Shown piece after piece: positions 9,401 to 17,202 of a DNA stretch of 44,693 nt. Where the stretch lies: positions 2,973-47,665 of the IMG/VR virus record IMGVR_UViG_3300000101_000028; one strand, given 5' to 3'. The notes beneath the pieces are model-generated. The model was not told the origin of the DNA, did no database searches, and was given only the letters and a program-made list of their open reading frames with translations. Made by a program: the position numbers and the translations under genes. Within the stretch, counting starts at the first letter, position 1. Every line of letters starts with the position of its first letter. The stretch is from a virus.

Positions 9401-12400
9401 TCACGTGCATAGTCACCGGTATATGGTTGTAATTGTACACGTGCATAGTTGCCCGTATAGACATTGGTCTGATCGCGTTGATAATTACCGGTGTATGTTT
9501 CTTGAACTCCACCAGCATAGTTACCACTGTACGTTTCTTGAACCGCACCTTGATACGTTCCAGTATAAGTTTCTTGAACTGCACCACCATATGAACCAAC
9601 ATAGTTCTCGCCAGGATTACCTGCGTAATCACCAGAATAGACATTGGTCTGATCGCGTTGATAATTACCGGTGTATGTTTCTTGAACTGCACCAGCATAG
9701 TCACCCGTAAATGGTGTTACTTGCGTACGTGCATAGTTACCTGTATAGGTCTCTTGAACTCCACCAGCATAATCACCTGAATAAGGTTCTGCGGGTGCAC
9801 CAGTATAGTTGCCTGTATATGCTTGGCCCTGTGCACGAGTATAAGAACCTACATAGTTCTCTGCGGGTGCACCAGTGTAGTTACCGGTATATGTTTCTAA
9901 TTGAGTACGTGCATAGTTACCAACATAGTTTTCACCTACAACACCAACATATGATCCAGTATAACCCTGTTGAGCAGCACGTTCATAACCACCAGTATAG
10001 TTTTCTGCAATTACACCTTGATATGTTCCGACATAGTTCTCGGAAGGAGCACCAGTATAAGGGCCAGTATAGACCTGTAAAACTTGACCAGTGTAATCAC
10101 CGGTATAAGGTTGGATGATTACACCTTCATACGTACCGGTATAGTTTTCTGCGGGTGCACCAGTATAGTTACCCGCAAAGGTTGTGGTCTGATCACGTGA
10201 ATAGTTACCAGTGTAGGTCTCTTGAACTCCACCAGCATAATCGCCTGAATAAGTCTCTTGGGCATCACGTGTGTAGTTACCCGTGAATTGGTTTGTAATG
10301 TAAACATTGTCTTCAAGATCGGACTGCCAACCCAATACGGTTTCTTCGTCATCACTCTGATCGTTAACAACAAGTAAGAAGTTGGTTGTACCTTCAAACT
10401 TCCACAAAGTATTTGAGTTAAAGTTCGTGGTGTTACCTGCGACAGTACTACCAGTCGTGTTGAATCCGTTGTCACCAGTACGCAAGGTGTAAGAAGGACT
10501 GTCCGCAGAACCGGAATTGAAGTGCGTCACGTGTTCTGTCCAAGCAGAACCATTCCAACTTGAAATCCTAACATAACCAGTAGATGGCATTACAATCACA
10601 TAATCACGAAGTGCTTGACCCCATGAGTATGTGTTAGATAAGTATCTTTCTGGTAAACCCCAACAGTTATTACCACCAGCCCCATCACCAATCTCAGTGT
10701 GTGACATACGAGAAGAGTTGTGATACGAACGCTGATTACCGTTGACTACTCCACTCGCATTAGTATTTGATCTACCACCAGCAGTGTACGCACGGCGATG
10801 ATAAATCCTTTCACCTACATTAGAAGTAGGTGGTACCATCGATAAATCAATTGCACTCGTACCCTCAGAGGTAGCAATAATAGGTCTGTTTGAGTGAAAG
10901 TTAAAGAATCCGGTCGTACTACTCATTGTGTGTGAAGTAACAGTGTTAGTACCGCCAGGCAATTCAACTACACTATCCCAAGTACCATAACTAATCATGT
11001 CCGCTACAGAGGGACAACTAGGATTAGTAGTGTCGTCAATACGAGGTTCCCAGAACTGTTGATTAGTAGTGGTATCCGTTGAGTAGTACAAGAAAGCACG
11101 GTGGTGCGTTTTCGCAGTTCCTGTTGGCCATACGTAATCTTGTTCAATGGTATCAACTTTTGTACCAGACGTGTTGTAGATACCAGATTCAGTATCTACC
11201 GCACCGGTGCCAGATCCTTCTGGCCAAACGTGACCAACAACAAGGTACCACTCAGTTGAAGATCCACCCCAAGTTTCGTTGTAGTTAGCGTTGACTTCAA
11301 AGTACGGGTTTGTGGTTGTAGATCCAGCCCCTCTTCGTGGCATGGCAAGGTTACTACCACCACTATTGTATGCATGGGTACCCATGTAAAAGTGACCGTT
11401 ACCCTTTACTTTACGTCTTATCCATGTAGAGAAACGATACTTTTTAGTTGGATCAACTAGTACTTGAGAACTGTTCCAACCACCGTCAGCGCCAGACGAT
11501 GCATCTTGGTTAGACACGTCCCAGACAATATCCTGACCTTTCGGAGAGTCATCAATGATACGACTGTTACCGTCACCGTTCTGACCATAAGCAGGTAGAC
11601 TGTCCGCACCGAGTGAATGCCACTTCGCAAACTGCATTAATAGGTTTGATTGGTCATCATATCCACGACCATTCGCATTGCCAGGATTGAAGATCTTTAC
11701 ACGAGCTTCATGTTTAGAATAGAAGTTGAGAGTGCCTGGGTTATTTCTATTCATATAACCCTGAAAGTCTTCACCCTCTAGTGATTCGGGTACAACTGCT
11801 TGACCGTAATTCTGAACAAATAGATGAATAGGTTTAGATGTATCGGTTGAAACAATCCTGTCACCTTGGTTGGCAGTAAAGGTTCCGTTAGCTGGGCCAC
11901 TGGTTGTGCTAAGTACAGTCGTTGAAGAACCACCAACGGATACTTTGTAAATCTCTGTCCCTGTGTATATTGCAGAATAGGTGACAGTACTCGAACCTGA
12001 CTTCAATACAAGCCAAGATGAACTACCGTGGTGTCTTATTGACTCCCTGTTGGCATCAATGTTCCCAACATATGATCCACCTGATTGGATGTATGCTGCA
12101 CCCCCAACACGAGTGTACGAGGAAACATATTCTTCTAACTCATCGCGAGCGAAGTCTCCAGTATATGGTTGGTGAGCTGTACGTGAGTAAGATCCTGTAT
12201 AACTTTCGGATACCACACCTGCATAGTCACCCGTAAATGGTGTTATTTGCGTCCGAGTGTAACTACCTGTGTACGCTTCTCCTACGGCACCGGTGTAATC
12301 ACCTGAGTAATTTTCAGTAACTTGACCTTCATAATTGCCACTGTAGGGTTCTAATACCTGTCCAGTATAAGGGCCAGTATAACTCTCTGTGGGTACACCG

Positions 12401-15400
12401 GTATAATCTCCAGAATATGGTTCTGCTGCACCACCAGTGTAGTCACCGGTATAGGTTTCTGCTGCACCACCTTCATAGTTACCAGTATAGGTTTCTTGAA
12501 CGGCACCAGCATAGTTACCAGTATAAGTTTCACTCGCATCACGAGTATAGTTACCGGTATAATTATCAGTCTGAACACGTGTGTAATTACCGGTGTAGAT
12601 GTCTGCTTGAATACGTGTATAGTTACCACTATACGTTTCTACTTGAGTACGTTGATAGTTACCAGTGTATGGTTCTAACGCACCACCTTCATAGTCGCCG
12701 GTATAGGTTTCTAGAACTGCACCTGTATATTCACCGGTATAGTTTTCTGCGGGTGCACCAGTATAGTTACCGGTGTAATTCTCTGCGGGGGATCCGGTAT
12801 AGTTACCTGTGTAGTTTTCTCCAACAACACCTTGATATCCACCCGTATAAGGTTCAACAGGAACACCAGTATAGTTACCGGAGTAATTCTCGCCAGGCGC
12901 ACCAACATAGTTTCCTGTGAAAGGAGTAGCAGGGGCACCTTCATAGTCCCCTGTATAAACTTCAATAATATCACCAGTGTAATCACCGGTATAAGGTTCG
13001 GTAGGAACACCGGTATAGTTACCAGTATAAGTTTCTAGAGTAGTACCAGCATATTGACCCTGATAGTTCTCGGAAGGAGCACCAGTATAATCACCAGTAT
13101 ATTCTTCTATTGCAACACCCGTGTAGTTACCTGCGTAGGTACCCGCATAATTCTTGTTATAGTTACCAGTATAGGTCTGTAAAACCTCACCTATGTAATC
13201 ACCGGTGTATTGTTCTATTTCAGTCCGATCATAGTTTCCGGTATACCCTTCTTCTACTGCACCGGTATAGTTACCTGTGTATGGATCAGTCTGATCACGT
13301 TCATAGTCACCAGTGAAAGGAGTAGCGGGCGCACCCGTATAATTGCCAGAGTAAGAGTCTGCTTGAGTACGTGTATATTCACCAGTATAGTTTTCAACTA
13401 CATCGCCACCGTAATCACCAGTAAAATTAGTTGGATCTGCTCTTTCATAATCACCAGAGTAATTCTCGGCAGGCGCACCAGTATAATCACCGGAGTAATT
13501 CTCTAAAGGTTCACCTGTATAGTCACCAGAGAACACGGTACCGTCATCTCGCACATAGTTACCAGTGTATACGTCTGTCTGTACACGTTCGTAGTCACCC
13601 GTAAATCCGTCTGTCTGTACACGTTCATAGTTACCGGTGTATACGTCTACTTGTGTTCTTTCGTAGTCTCCAGTATATGTGGTTGCAGTGATACGACCAT
13701 ATTCACCGGTATATGTGTCTACTTGAGTTCTTTCGTAGTTACCAGAATAGACCTCAATATCAGTGCGAGCGTAATTACCTGAATATTCAACAGGGGTATC
13801 GCGAGTATAATCACCGGTATAGGTTTCTAGTGCTTCACCACCATATTCGCCAGTGTATGCTTCTGCAACTACACCTGTATAATCACCGGTATAAGGTTCA
13901 ACAGGAATACCTGTATAATCACCGGTATAGGTTTCTTGCGCTGCACCTGCATATTCACCGGTGTAGGTTTCTTCTATTTCACCCGTATACTGTGCAGTGT
14001 AATTCTCTGGAATCTCACCGGTGTAGTTACCTGTATAGGTTTCAACGATGATACCTTCGTAATCACCGGTGTATGATTCTCCAATATCGGACTGGTAATC
14101 TCCAGTGTAAATCTCTGCGATCTCACCGGTATAGTCACCAGTATAATCTTCGAGTGTTTCACCCGTATAGTCGCCAGTATATTGTTCTATGACTTCACCG
14201 GTGTATAAAGAACTGTATACCTCACCGGTAGCACCAGTATAATCTCCGGTGTAATTTTCTGTAGGGATGCCAGTATAGTTACCAGAGAATGTACGTTGAT
14301 TTAGTCCAACATACGATCCTGTGTAATCTTCCGCCACTACACCAGTGTAATCCCCAGAGTATGTTACAGGTGTTTGACGAGTATAGTCACCGGTATAATT
14401 CTCAGTAACATTTCCTTCATATGCACCCGCAAAAAGAGTTGCGTCTGTTCTTTCGTAGTCACCAGTATAACCCTCTGTTTCAATACGACCATAATCTCCA
14501 GTGTAATCTTGAGTGGTCGTACGTTCATACTCTCCGGTGTAATTGTCTACTTGTGTTCTTTCATAGTTACCAGTGTAGATCTCAATGATTTCAGAACTAT
14601 AGTCGCCGGTGTAGTTCTCCGCGACCTCACGGATGTACTGACCTTCATAGATTTCCTCATCTTCTCTTTCATAGTCACCGGTATAGTTTTCTGAGATGTC
14701 ACCTGAGTACAATCCAGTGTAACTATCTTCCTGAGTTCTTTCGTAGTCTCCAGTGTACTGTTCTTCTATCGCAGAGTTATAGTTACCGGTATAGACATCA
14801 GGGTCTGCACGTTCGTAGTCACCTGTGTATATTACAGGTGTTTGACGAGTATAGTCACCCGTGTAAGTCTCGGTAATATCACCTTCGTAGTCTCCAGTGT
14901 ACAACTCTTCTTGAATACGACCATATTCGCCAGTATATGTTTCTGAAATATCACGTACGTATTCACCGGTGTAAAGTTCTACAATAGTACCAGTGTAATC
15001 ACCCGTGTAAGTCTCTTGAGTATCACCAGCATATTCACCGGTGAAATCAACAGCGGTTGTTCTTTCATAGTCGCCTGTGTAATCACCAGTATAATCTCTG
15101 ATAAAATCACTCAGATAGTTTGTAATAAATGATTCACTGTATGCAGCTTCGTATGCGAGTGATTCATAAGTACCAACAAACAATGCAGTAAAGATGTCTT
15201 GGTAATTACCAGTAAAGACATTTTCGTATTCGGATACGTAGTTTGTATCTGCATAGTTTGCAATGAAAGTGCTACTGAACGCTCCTTCATAACCAGTTTC
15301 ATAGTCTGAGGCATAGTTACCGGTATACTCTTCTTCAACGTATATTGAGGAGTAGGTTTCAGTTGCAGCCAAACCAGAATATACATTAGAGAACTGTTCT

Positions 15401-16920
15401 GTCACATCTGCGCCAGTATAGTCTCCGGTGTACCCTAGAGTAAAGTTACCACTGTAAATGTTGTCAACGTATGTTGCGTCAAATGTTCCGGAGTAATTCT
15501 TTGCAAAGTTGGTTTCGTAAGAACCCGTGTAACCCTCTGCGTAGTCTCCAGTGTATAAGGAGATAAACGAACCGACATAGTTACCAACAAACTCAGATTG
15601 ATAATTCTGTTCGTAATTACCAACGAAGGTAGTTTCATAGTCGGGAATATATGAACCAGTGTAGTCCTGATCAAATGGTGCGGCACCAGTATAGCCAGGA
15701 TCATCGAAATATGTTCTTCTAGTATCGAGTGCAGTACCACGTGGTACCCATGTACCGAGCGCAGTTGGTGTACCCTGAGATGAGGATCTTAATTGATATG
15801 TACCAATACCGGTAGACATGATCAACTTTTTGACTCGTTCACCGAAGGTGTACTGAATCTCTGGTTCTGACAATGCCTTCAGACCTGCGAACACTCCGTT
15901 CTGTCTGAAGATAGAAATTGGTTGACGCTTAGGAGGAATGGGTGTACTTGAACCCTTCATCCATATGTGATAATAGTTGTTGGTACCGTCACCACGTGTA
16001 TCAGTGAACATGTTCTCAATGAACTTAAAGTACCCAACGCCAGGCGAACCATCAGATAGACGGAATGTGCCAGGTAATTCGTTGTTTACAATCTTACGAG
16101 CAAACTTAGTACAAAGAATATCCAACTCACTGTCGGACATTTCCTTTACACCCTGCGGTTGAGTCTGCCAGTAAACTGGGTTTCTCTTCAAACTACTGGT
16201 AGGAAGATCCTCGGAAGGACTCTGAAATAGATCAGTTTCAGTTGATACACTAGTAGGTGGACGAGTTTCCTGTACCTCAATAGTAGGTAAGGTTACTGAC
16301 AAGTCTGCCGCATTTGTATTGTTATTCTGATCAACCGAGTTGGTCTGTACAGAGATGTTAATCGAACCAACCGAAGTCAGAGTGTAACGATAGATTCCAC
16401 GATACTCACCACTGAGAGTAGGATCTACAAAGTCTTGCCATGTAATTGATCCATCACCTGCAATGTCAGTTGGTGCGGGAGTACCATTGATAGTCTCACT
16501 GAATGTTGCACTACCCGCAGTCGTTGCGTTCATGCCGATAGTTTCAAAACCACCACCATTCGCTTCGGTTGCATTTAATACGATATTAAGTTCTAGAGTG
16601 TCACCGATATAAACGGTTTCTGGTAAACCACCACCAGAAGAAGTGTGAGTATGAATACCGTTGTTAACATTAGAAGTTGTGACAACCTGAAACTCTGTAG
16701 AGATAACTAGAGGGTCATCGTTAGATGTTTCATCGAAGAATGTGTTAGAGAAAGTACCTACTAACTCACTACCCTGATTGAATCGGGAAAGTGCGGATGT
16801 GTCAGCAGAATCCATACCTGCGAGATGAAGTCCTGCCTGATAGGCGATAGAGTCTTCATCTGCAAGAGTAAACTCTTGAAGTTTACCACCAGATAAACTT
16901 TTTAAGGGTCTGTAAGACAT
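3466..16920 (-). CDS. Giant Tyr-Thr-Gly dodecapeptide repeat virion protein, 4,484 aa
   Basis: One uninterrupted frame of 13,455 bases, about 30 percent of the window. Residues 1-410 are non-repetitive: an Ig/fibronectin-like beta region (strand-rich, with HTHTSSGGG) and a segment KEMSDSELDIL...SDGSPGVGYF that resembles structural proteins of marine T4-like phages. From about residue 415 come irregular Tyr-x3-Tyr units, then about 230 regular 12-residue repeats with consensus [YF]-[TSV]-G-[DNSE]-Y-x-[GR]-x4-x (typical units YTGDYTGEIAEI and YTGNYERTQVDT). Two folded inserts break the array (nt 10287-12109 and 8430-9044). The last about 230 residues return to irregular Tyr/Glu/Asp-rich units and end in TYTLYVRVD. 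There are no membrane segments. A late promoter box (CATAAATA) lies 40 bases upstream. A long fibre or tail/whisker filament is the best inference; similar YTGxY repeat proteins exist, as I recall, in other marine myophages. Confidence 0.95.
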   Translation of the reverse strand: MSYRPLKSLSGGKLQEFTLADEDSIAYQAGLHLAGMDSADTSALSRFNQGSELVGTFSNTFFDETSNDDPLVISTEFQVVTTSNVNNGIHTHTSSGGGLPETVYIGDTLELNIVLNATEANGGGFETIGMNATTAGSATFSETINGTPAPTDIAGDGSITWQDFVDPTLSGEYRGIYRYTLTSVGSINISVQTNSVDQNNNTNAADLSVTLPTIEVQETRPPTSVSTETDLFQSPSEDLPTSSLKRNPVYWQTQPQGVKEMSDSELDILCTKFARKIVNNELPGTFRLSDGSPGVGYFKFIENMFTDTRGDGTNNYYHIWMKGSSTPIPPKRQPISIFRQNGVFAGLKALSEPEIQYTFGERVKKLIMSTGIGTYQLRSSSQGTPTALGTWVPRGTALDTRRTYFDDPGYTGAAPFDQDYTGSYIPDYETTFVGNYEQNYQSEFVGNYVGSFISLYTGDYAEGYTGSYETNFAKNYSGTFDATYVDNIYSGNFTLGYTGDYTGADVTEQFSNVYSGLAATETYSSIYVEEEYTGNYASDYETGYEGAFSSTFIANYADTNYVSEYENVFTGNYQDIFTALFVGTYESLAYEAAYSESFITNYLSDFIRDYTGDYTGDYERTTAVDFTGEYAGDTQETYTGDYTGTIVELYTGEYVRDISETYTGEYGRIQEELYTGDYEGDITETYTGDYTRQTPVIYTGDYERADPDVYTGNYNSAIEEQYTGDYERTQEDSYTGLYSGDISENYTGDYEREDEEIYEGQYIREVAENYTGDYSSEIIEIYTGNYERTQVDNYTGEYERTTTQDYTGDYGRIETEGYTGDYERTDATLFAGAYEGNVTENYTGDYTRQTPVTYSGDYTGVVAEDYTGSYVGLNQRTFSGNYTGIPTENYTGDYTGATGEVYSSLYTGEVIEQYTGDYTGETLEDYTGDYTGEIAEIYTGDYQSDIGESYTGDYEGIIVETYTGNYTGEIPENYTAQYTGEIEETYTGEYAGAAQETYTGDYTGIPVEPYTGDYTGVVAEAYTGEYGGEALETYTGDYTRDTPVEYSGNYARTDIEVYSGNYERTQVDTYTGEYGRITATTYTGDYERTQVDVYTGNYERVQTDGFTGDYERVQTDVYTGNYVRDDGTVFSGDYTGEPLENYSGDYTGAPAENYSGDYERADPTNFTGDYGGDVVENYTGEYTRTQADSYSGNYTGAPATPFTGDYERDQTDPYTGNYTGAVEEGYTGNYDRTEIEQYTGDYIGEVLQTYTGNYNKNYAGTYAGNYTGVAIEEYTGDYTGAPSENYQGQYAGTTLETYTGNYTGVPTEPYTGDYTGDIIEVYTGDYEGAPATPFTGNYVGAPGENYSGNYTGVPVEPYTGGYQGVVGENYTGNYTGSPAENYTGNYTGAPAENYTGEYTGAVLETYTGDYEGGALEPYTGNYQRTQVETYSGNYTRIQADIYTGNYTRVQTDNYTGNYTRDASETYTGNYAGAVQETYTGNYEGGAAETYTGDYTGGAAEPYSGDYTGVPTESYTGPYTGQVLEPYSGNYEGQVTENYSGDYTGAVGEAYTGSYTRTQITPFTGDYAGVVSESYTGSYSRTAHQPYTGDFARDELEEYVSSYTRVGGAAYIQSGGSYVGNIDANRESIRHHGSSSWLVLKSGSSTVTYSAIYTGTEIYKVSVGGSSTTVLSTTSGPANGTFTANQGDRIVSTDTSKPIHLFVQNYGQAVVPESLEGEDFQGYMNRNNPGTLNFYSKHEARVKIFNPGNANGRGYDDQSNLLMQFAKWHSLGADSLPAYGQNGDGNSRIIDDSPKGQDIVWDVSNQDASSGADGGWNSSQVLVDPTKKYRFSTWIRRKVKGNGHFYMGTHAYNSGGSNLAMPRRGAGSTTTNPYFEVNANYNETWGGSSTEWYLVVGHVWPEGSGTGAVDTESGIYNTSGTKVDTIEQDYVWPTGTAKTHHRAFLYYSTDTTTNQQFWEPRIDDTTNPSCPSVADMISYGTWDSVVELPGGTNTVTSHTMSSTTGFFNFHSNRPIIATSEGTSAIDLSMVPPTSNVGERIYHRRAYTAGGRSNTNASGVVNGNQRSYHNSSRMSHTEIGDGAGGNNCWGLPERYLSNTYSWGQALRDYVIVMPSTGYVRISSWNGSAWTEHVTHFNSGSADSPSYTLRTGDNGFNTTGSTVAGNTTNFNSNTLWKFEGTTNFLLVVNDQSDDEETVLGWQSDLEDNVYITNQFTGNYTRDAQETYSGDYAGGVQETYTGNYSRDQTTTFAGNYTGAPAENYTGTYEGVIIQPYTGDYTGQVLQVYTGPYTGAPSENYVGTYQGVIAENYTGGYERAAQQGYTGSYVGVVGENYVGNYARTQLETYTGNYTGAPAENYVGSYTRAQGQAYTGNYTGAPAEPYSGDYAGGVQETYTGNYARTQVTPFTGDYAGAVQETYTGNYQRDQTNVYSGDYAGNPGENYVGSYGGAVQETYTGTYQGAVQETYSGNYAGGVQETYTGNYQRDQTNVYTGNYARVQLQPYTGDYARDALQPYTGGYAGAVQETYTGNYAGSPAENYVGSYSRSAQETYSGNYAGNPGENYVGSYTRAQGQAYTGNYTGAPAENYVGGYARTQVTPFTGNYTGVSGEAYTGSYGGVSGEAYTGSYVGGYLAVGNSTPAGGFVGAGGYESGGSGGTTYQGTYQGITTGMFEGDLPGGPGEPELYIGSSNVNYTGSYIGGGGGSNFYVGPAITYTGNFVGSALPYNGPNYLGNDGPSSVSFQKEWKVYAAGGPNNIFIYWPNGLWGTATGSFSTTTVTISGQQFTRGSFVGFAGGFVSYWITANNASFGSSYTGGGGTYLANFVSGTETTYNSAGASYVGIYAGTYAGSFIGDYARVSEEPFIGDYVRDDAAAYGGNYAGTVSETYTGNYARDQAAAYTGTYGGDVQETYTGNYARTQVENYVGSYAGDVQETYTGNYARNQAENYVGSYSRTQSQAYTGNYAGVPLETYTGDYAGNPGENYTGNYTGAPAENYVGSYARDQVQNYVGSYVRDAQQSYTGSYSRSAQETYTGNYARVQLQPYTGNYTGAPAENYVGSYDRTQIDTYAGNYAGAPAENYVGSYARTQIENYVGNYTRDQADPYTGTYGGDVQETYTGNYARDQVTSFTGDYAGSPAEPYTGGYERAAQQGYTGSYVGVVGETYTGNYTRDSQETYSGNYERTQEESFTGNYERTQGDTYSGNYVRASQETYTGNYTREQIETYIGNYTGAPAENYVGSYARTQIQPYTGTYQGVVAENFTGDYTGAVDEAYVGNYAGTVSVQFAGDYQGAVQETYTGGYERSQADAYSGDYAGDVQEAYTGSYVRNQIQTYTGNYTRIQSEAYTGNYERTQEQAFTGDYERTQVENYVGNYTRTQAQNYVGNYTRIQAENYVGSYARTQAENYTGNYTADALETYTGDYTGSPAENYTGEYTGAPIENYSGDYTGAPGENYTGNYTRVDGQQYTGNYTRIASENYVGNYERDQTNVYTGNYTRDNTETFTGSYTRDSGETFSGDYERTQVETYTGNYEREQIDTYTGNYVRIQTDNYSGNYTRVQTDTYTGDYERDQTDNFTGDYARVAGETYSGNYERTQTDAFTGDYEASYAGSYVGSYVTTYLSDYTGNYERNQTVVFSGDYQGDALEDYTGDYGRIDLETYTGNYTGVVVENYTGNYERTQVETYTGDYQGDIQETYSGDYGRIQLETYTGDYTGVIVEPYAGNYERTQVDTYTGNYERTQVEQYTGDYQGGAAENYTGDYTGIPAEPYTGDYTGEPLENYSGDYTGVPTENYTGDYSGGVSENYTGDYTGEPLEDYSGDYAGDVIETYTGDYEGVIVEDYTGNYIRVESTSFTGDYERVQTDGFTGDYERVQTDSYTGDYGRIDPENYVGNYVRDDLVTYTGDYERDQTDEFSGDYTREDPDTYTGEYGRAVEENYTGDYERADPDVYTGNYERTQTDLYEGNYERSDPTEYTGEYGRITETTFTGDYERESVEEYTGGYERDQEDSYTGNYERTDISQYTGDYEGGALETYTGDYIRTQIENYIGDYTGEVAEAYAGEYAGVELETYTGDFTGDVSETYTGDYTGEIEENYEGNYDRVVLETYTGDYGSEIAELYIGDYQGEVPETYTGEYGRETPVTYTGDYTGEAEEIYIGDYGRVILENYTGDYTGEIAENYTGDYEGDIPEDYSGEYTREDPDTYTGDYSGGVIENYTGEYQAIIQEIFTGEYDRNVLEDYTGEYGRIDIEPYTGDYTGEVEELYTTNYETVYESNYEDIYTGNFNTEYTSTFEGDYGSAYTGDFISPYATEYSSDYEGNFTGDYSGDYSGDYNTDYGSDYQSVYEQDFTGDYSGDYVPDFSTNYDGQYSASYEGSAFTLAYVSNFLEGEFEGGYESDFSNTYDQYEGPVEEEFLGVSYTQIYVGEYSGDEVAGFSGEYSSTFQAGAFAGEFVNAFEGESSEENYAGTYIGESTYGAGGELLGSPAVIETYTLYVRVD
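4165..8400 (-). repeat. 36-bp tandem repeat array C inside the giant gene (about 117 units)
   Basis: Degenerate 36-bp units encode the 12-residue repeat without loss of frame. Units near 8400 are neutral (YVGSYARTQ, YTGNYTGAPAEN types); units near 4200 are acidic (YTGDYTGEIEEN types). The regular phase is broken once at about 6065-6150, where Tyr spacing drops to four residues (EASYAGSYVGSYVTTY). Two unit classes alternate irregularly: a G class (Y-T/A-G at repeat positions 5-7) and an R class (Y-E/A-R-T/D-Q at 5-9). Confidence 0.95.
8430..9044 (-). other. Insert domain 2 of the giant protein (about 205 aa, Gly-rich)
   Basis: A non-repeat segment splits arrays B and C. It is very rich in Gly, Ser and Tyr at its edges (GGFVGAGGYESGGSGG) and holds a small compact-looking unit with FQKEWKVYAAGG, IYWPNGLWGTATGSF and TISGQQFTRGSFVGFAGG. 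The alternation of aromatic and small residues suggests a beta-structured, possibly carbohydrate-facing module, but I do not recognise a family. Confidence 0.7.
9045..10286 (-). repeat. 36-bp tandem repeat array B inside the giant gene (about 34 units)
   Basis: The most homogeneous part of the array at DNA level, with low net charge. Block duplications are visible: the DNA around 9457-9513 recurs almost identically at 9637-9693, 180 bases (five units) away, and the block at 9129-9160 recurs at 9705-9736, 576 bases (16 units) away. Confidence 0.95.
10287..12109 (-). other. Insert domain 1 of the giant protein (about 607 aa, jelly-roll/adhesin-like)
   Basis: A large non-repetitive block between arrays A and B. 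Its centre (nt about 11000-11480) has the pattern KKYRFSTWIRR, GHFYMGTHAY, NPYFEV, STEWYLVVGHVWPEG, ESGIY and HHRAFLYYSTDT, typical of the jelly-roll (galactose-binding-like) domain found in many phage fibre proteins. It is flanked by two beta-rich segments that both contain a 'small loop, (R/K)PI, Ser/Thr-rich' motif (GDRIVSTDTSKPIHL and NRPIIATSEGTSAIDL), suggesting a duplicated smaller domain. A surface-binding role is inferred. Confidence 0.75.
12110..15095 (-). repeat. 36-bp tandem repeat array A inside the giant gene (about 83 units)
   Basis: Regular 12-residue units follow the irregular Tyr-x3-Tyr region that spans about 15096-15690. Units near 15000 are strongly acidic (YTGDYEGDITET, YTGDYEREDEEI types), and charge falls towards 12200 where Asn, Gln, Ala and Pro dominate. 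Confidence 0.95.
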
Positions 16921-16959
16921 TAATTATTAATTCCCAATGCAACTTCAGTTTTTGTATTA

Positions 16960-17199
16960 CTATTTATGCATATTGGAAATTAACAATTCCAAAGAACGCT
17001 TGATTTCTGAAATATCTTTTTCTAGATTATCAAGACGATCTTTTTGTGTCATGTCCTTTTGTTCCCTTTCTCTACGTAATTTTTGTCGATGTTTCGAGTG
17101 CATGATCGCAACGCTATCAGTGTTAATGATAGCGTTGGATCTTTTGTCGCGGACTAGGTTCGGGTAACCTTCTACAACCACATAGTTATCTATACCCAC
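16960..17199 (-). CDS. Small coiled-coil phage protein, 79 aa
   Basis: The N-terminus (NYVVVEGYPNLVRDKRSNAIINTD) matches a small protein type that I recall from many marine T4-like phages next to baseplate genes; the C-terminal half (residues about 40-76) is a Lys/Glu/Leu-rich coiled coil (RLDNLEKDISEIKRSLELL). The start is a GTG four bases after the stop of the large DUF4815-like gene, with no clear ribosome site, so translation is probably coupled. Its biochemical role is unknown; a minor baseplate component or assembly factor is possible. Confidence 0.75.
   Translation of the reverse strand: MGIDNYVVVEGYPNLVRDKRSNAIINTDSVAIMHSKHRQKLRREREQKDMTQKDRLDNLEKDISEIKRSLELLISNMHK
16961..16968 (-). 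promoter_or_regulatory. T4-type late promoter -10 box CATAAATA
   Basis: Minus-strand CATAAATA, one base off the T4 late consensus, about 40 bases before the ATG of the giant gene and overlapping the last codons of the 79-aa gene. The giant gene probably has its own late transcript. Confidence 0.6.
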
Positions 17200-17202
17200 G
17201 GA

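Noticed and set aside
4165-15095. 36-bp periodic repeats that could suggest a CRISPR array
   Set aside because: Units are tandem without spacers, degenerate at codon level and in frame with one long protein.
3510-15740. Many open frames of 60-257 codons on the plus strand and in other frames across the repeat gene (for example 7572-8345 and 6025-6519)
   Set aside because: They arise because the 36-bp repeat keeps stops out of several frames. Their sequences are periodic shadows (Tyr/His/Ser or Thr/Ile/Val runs) without ribosome sites.
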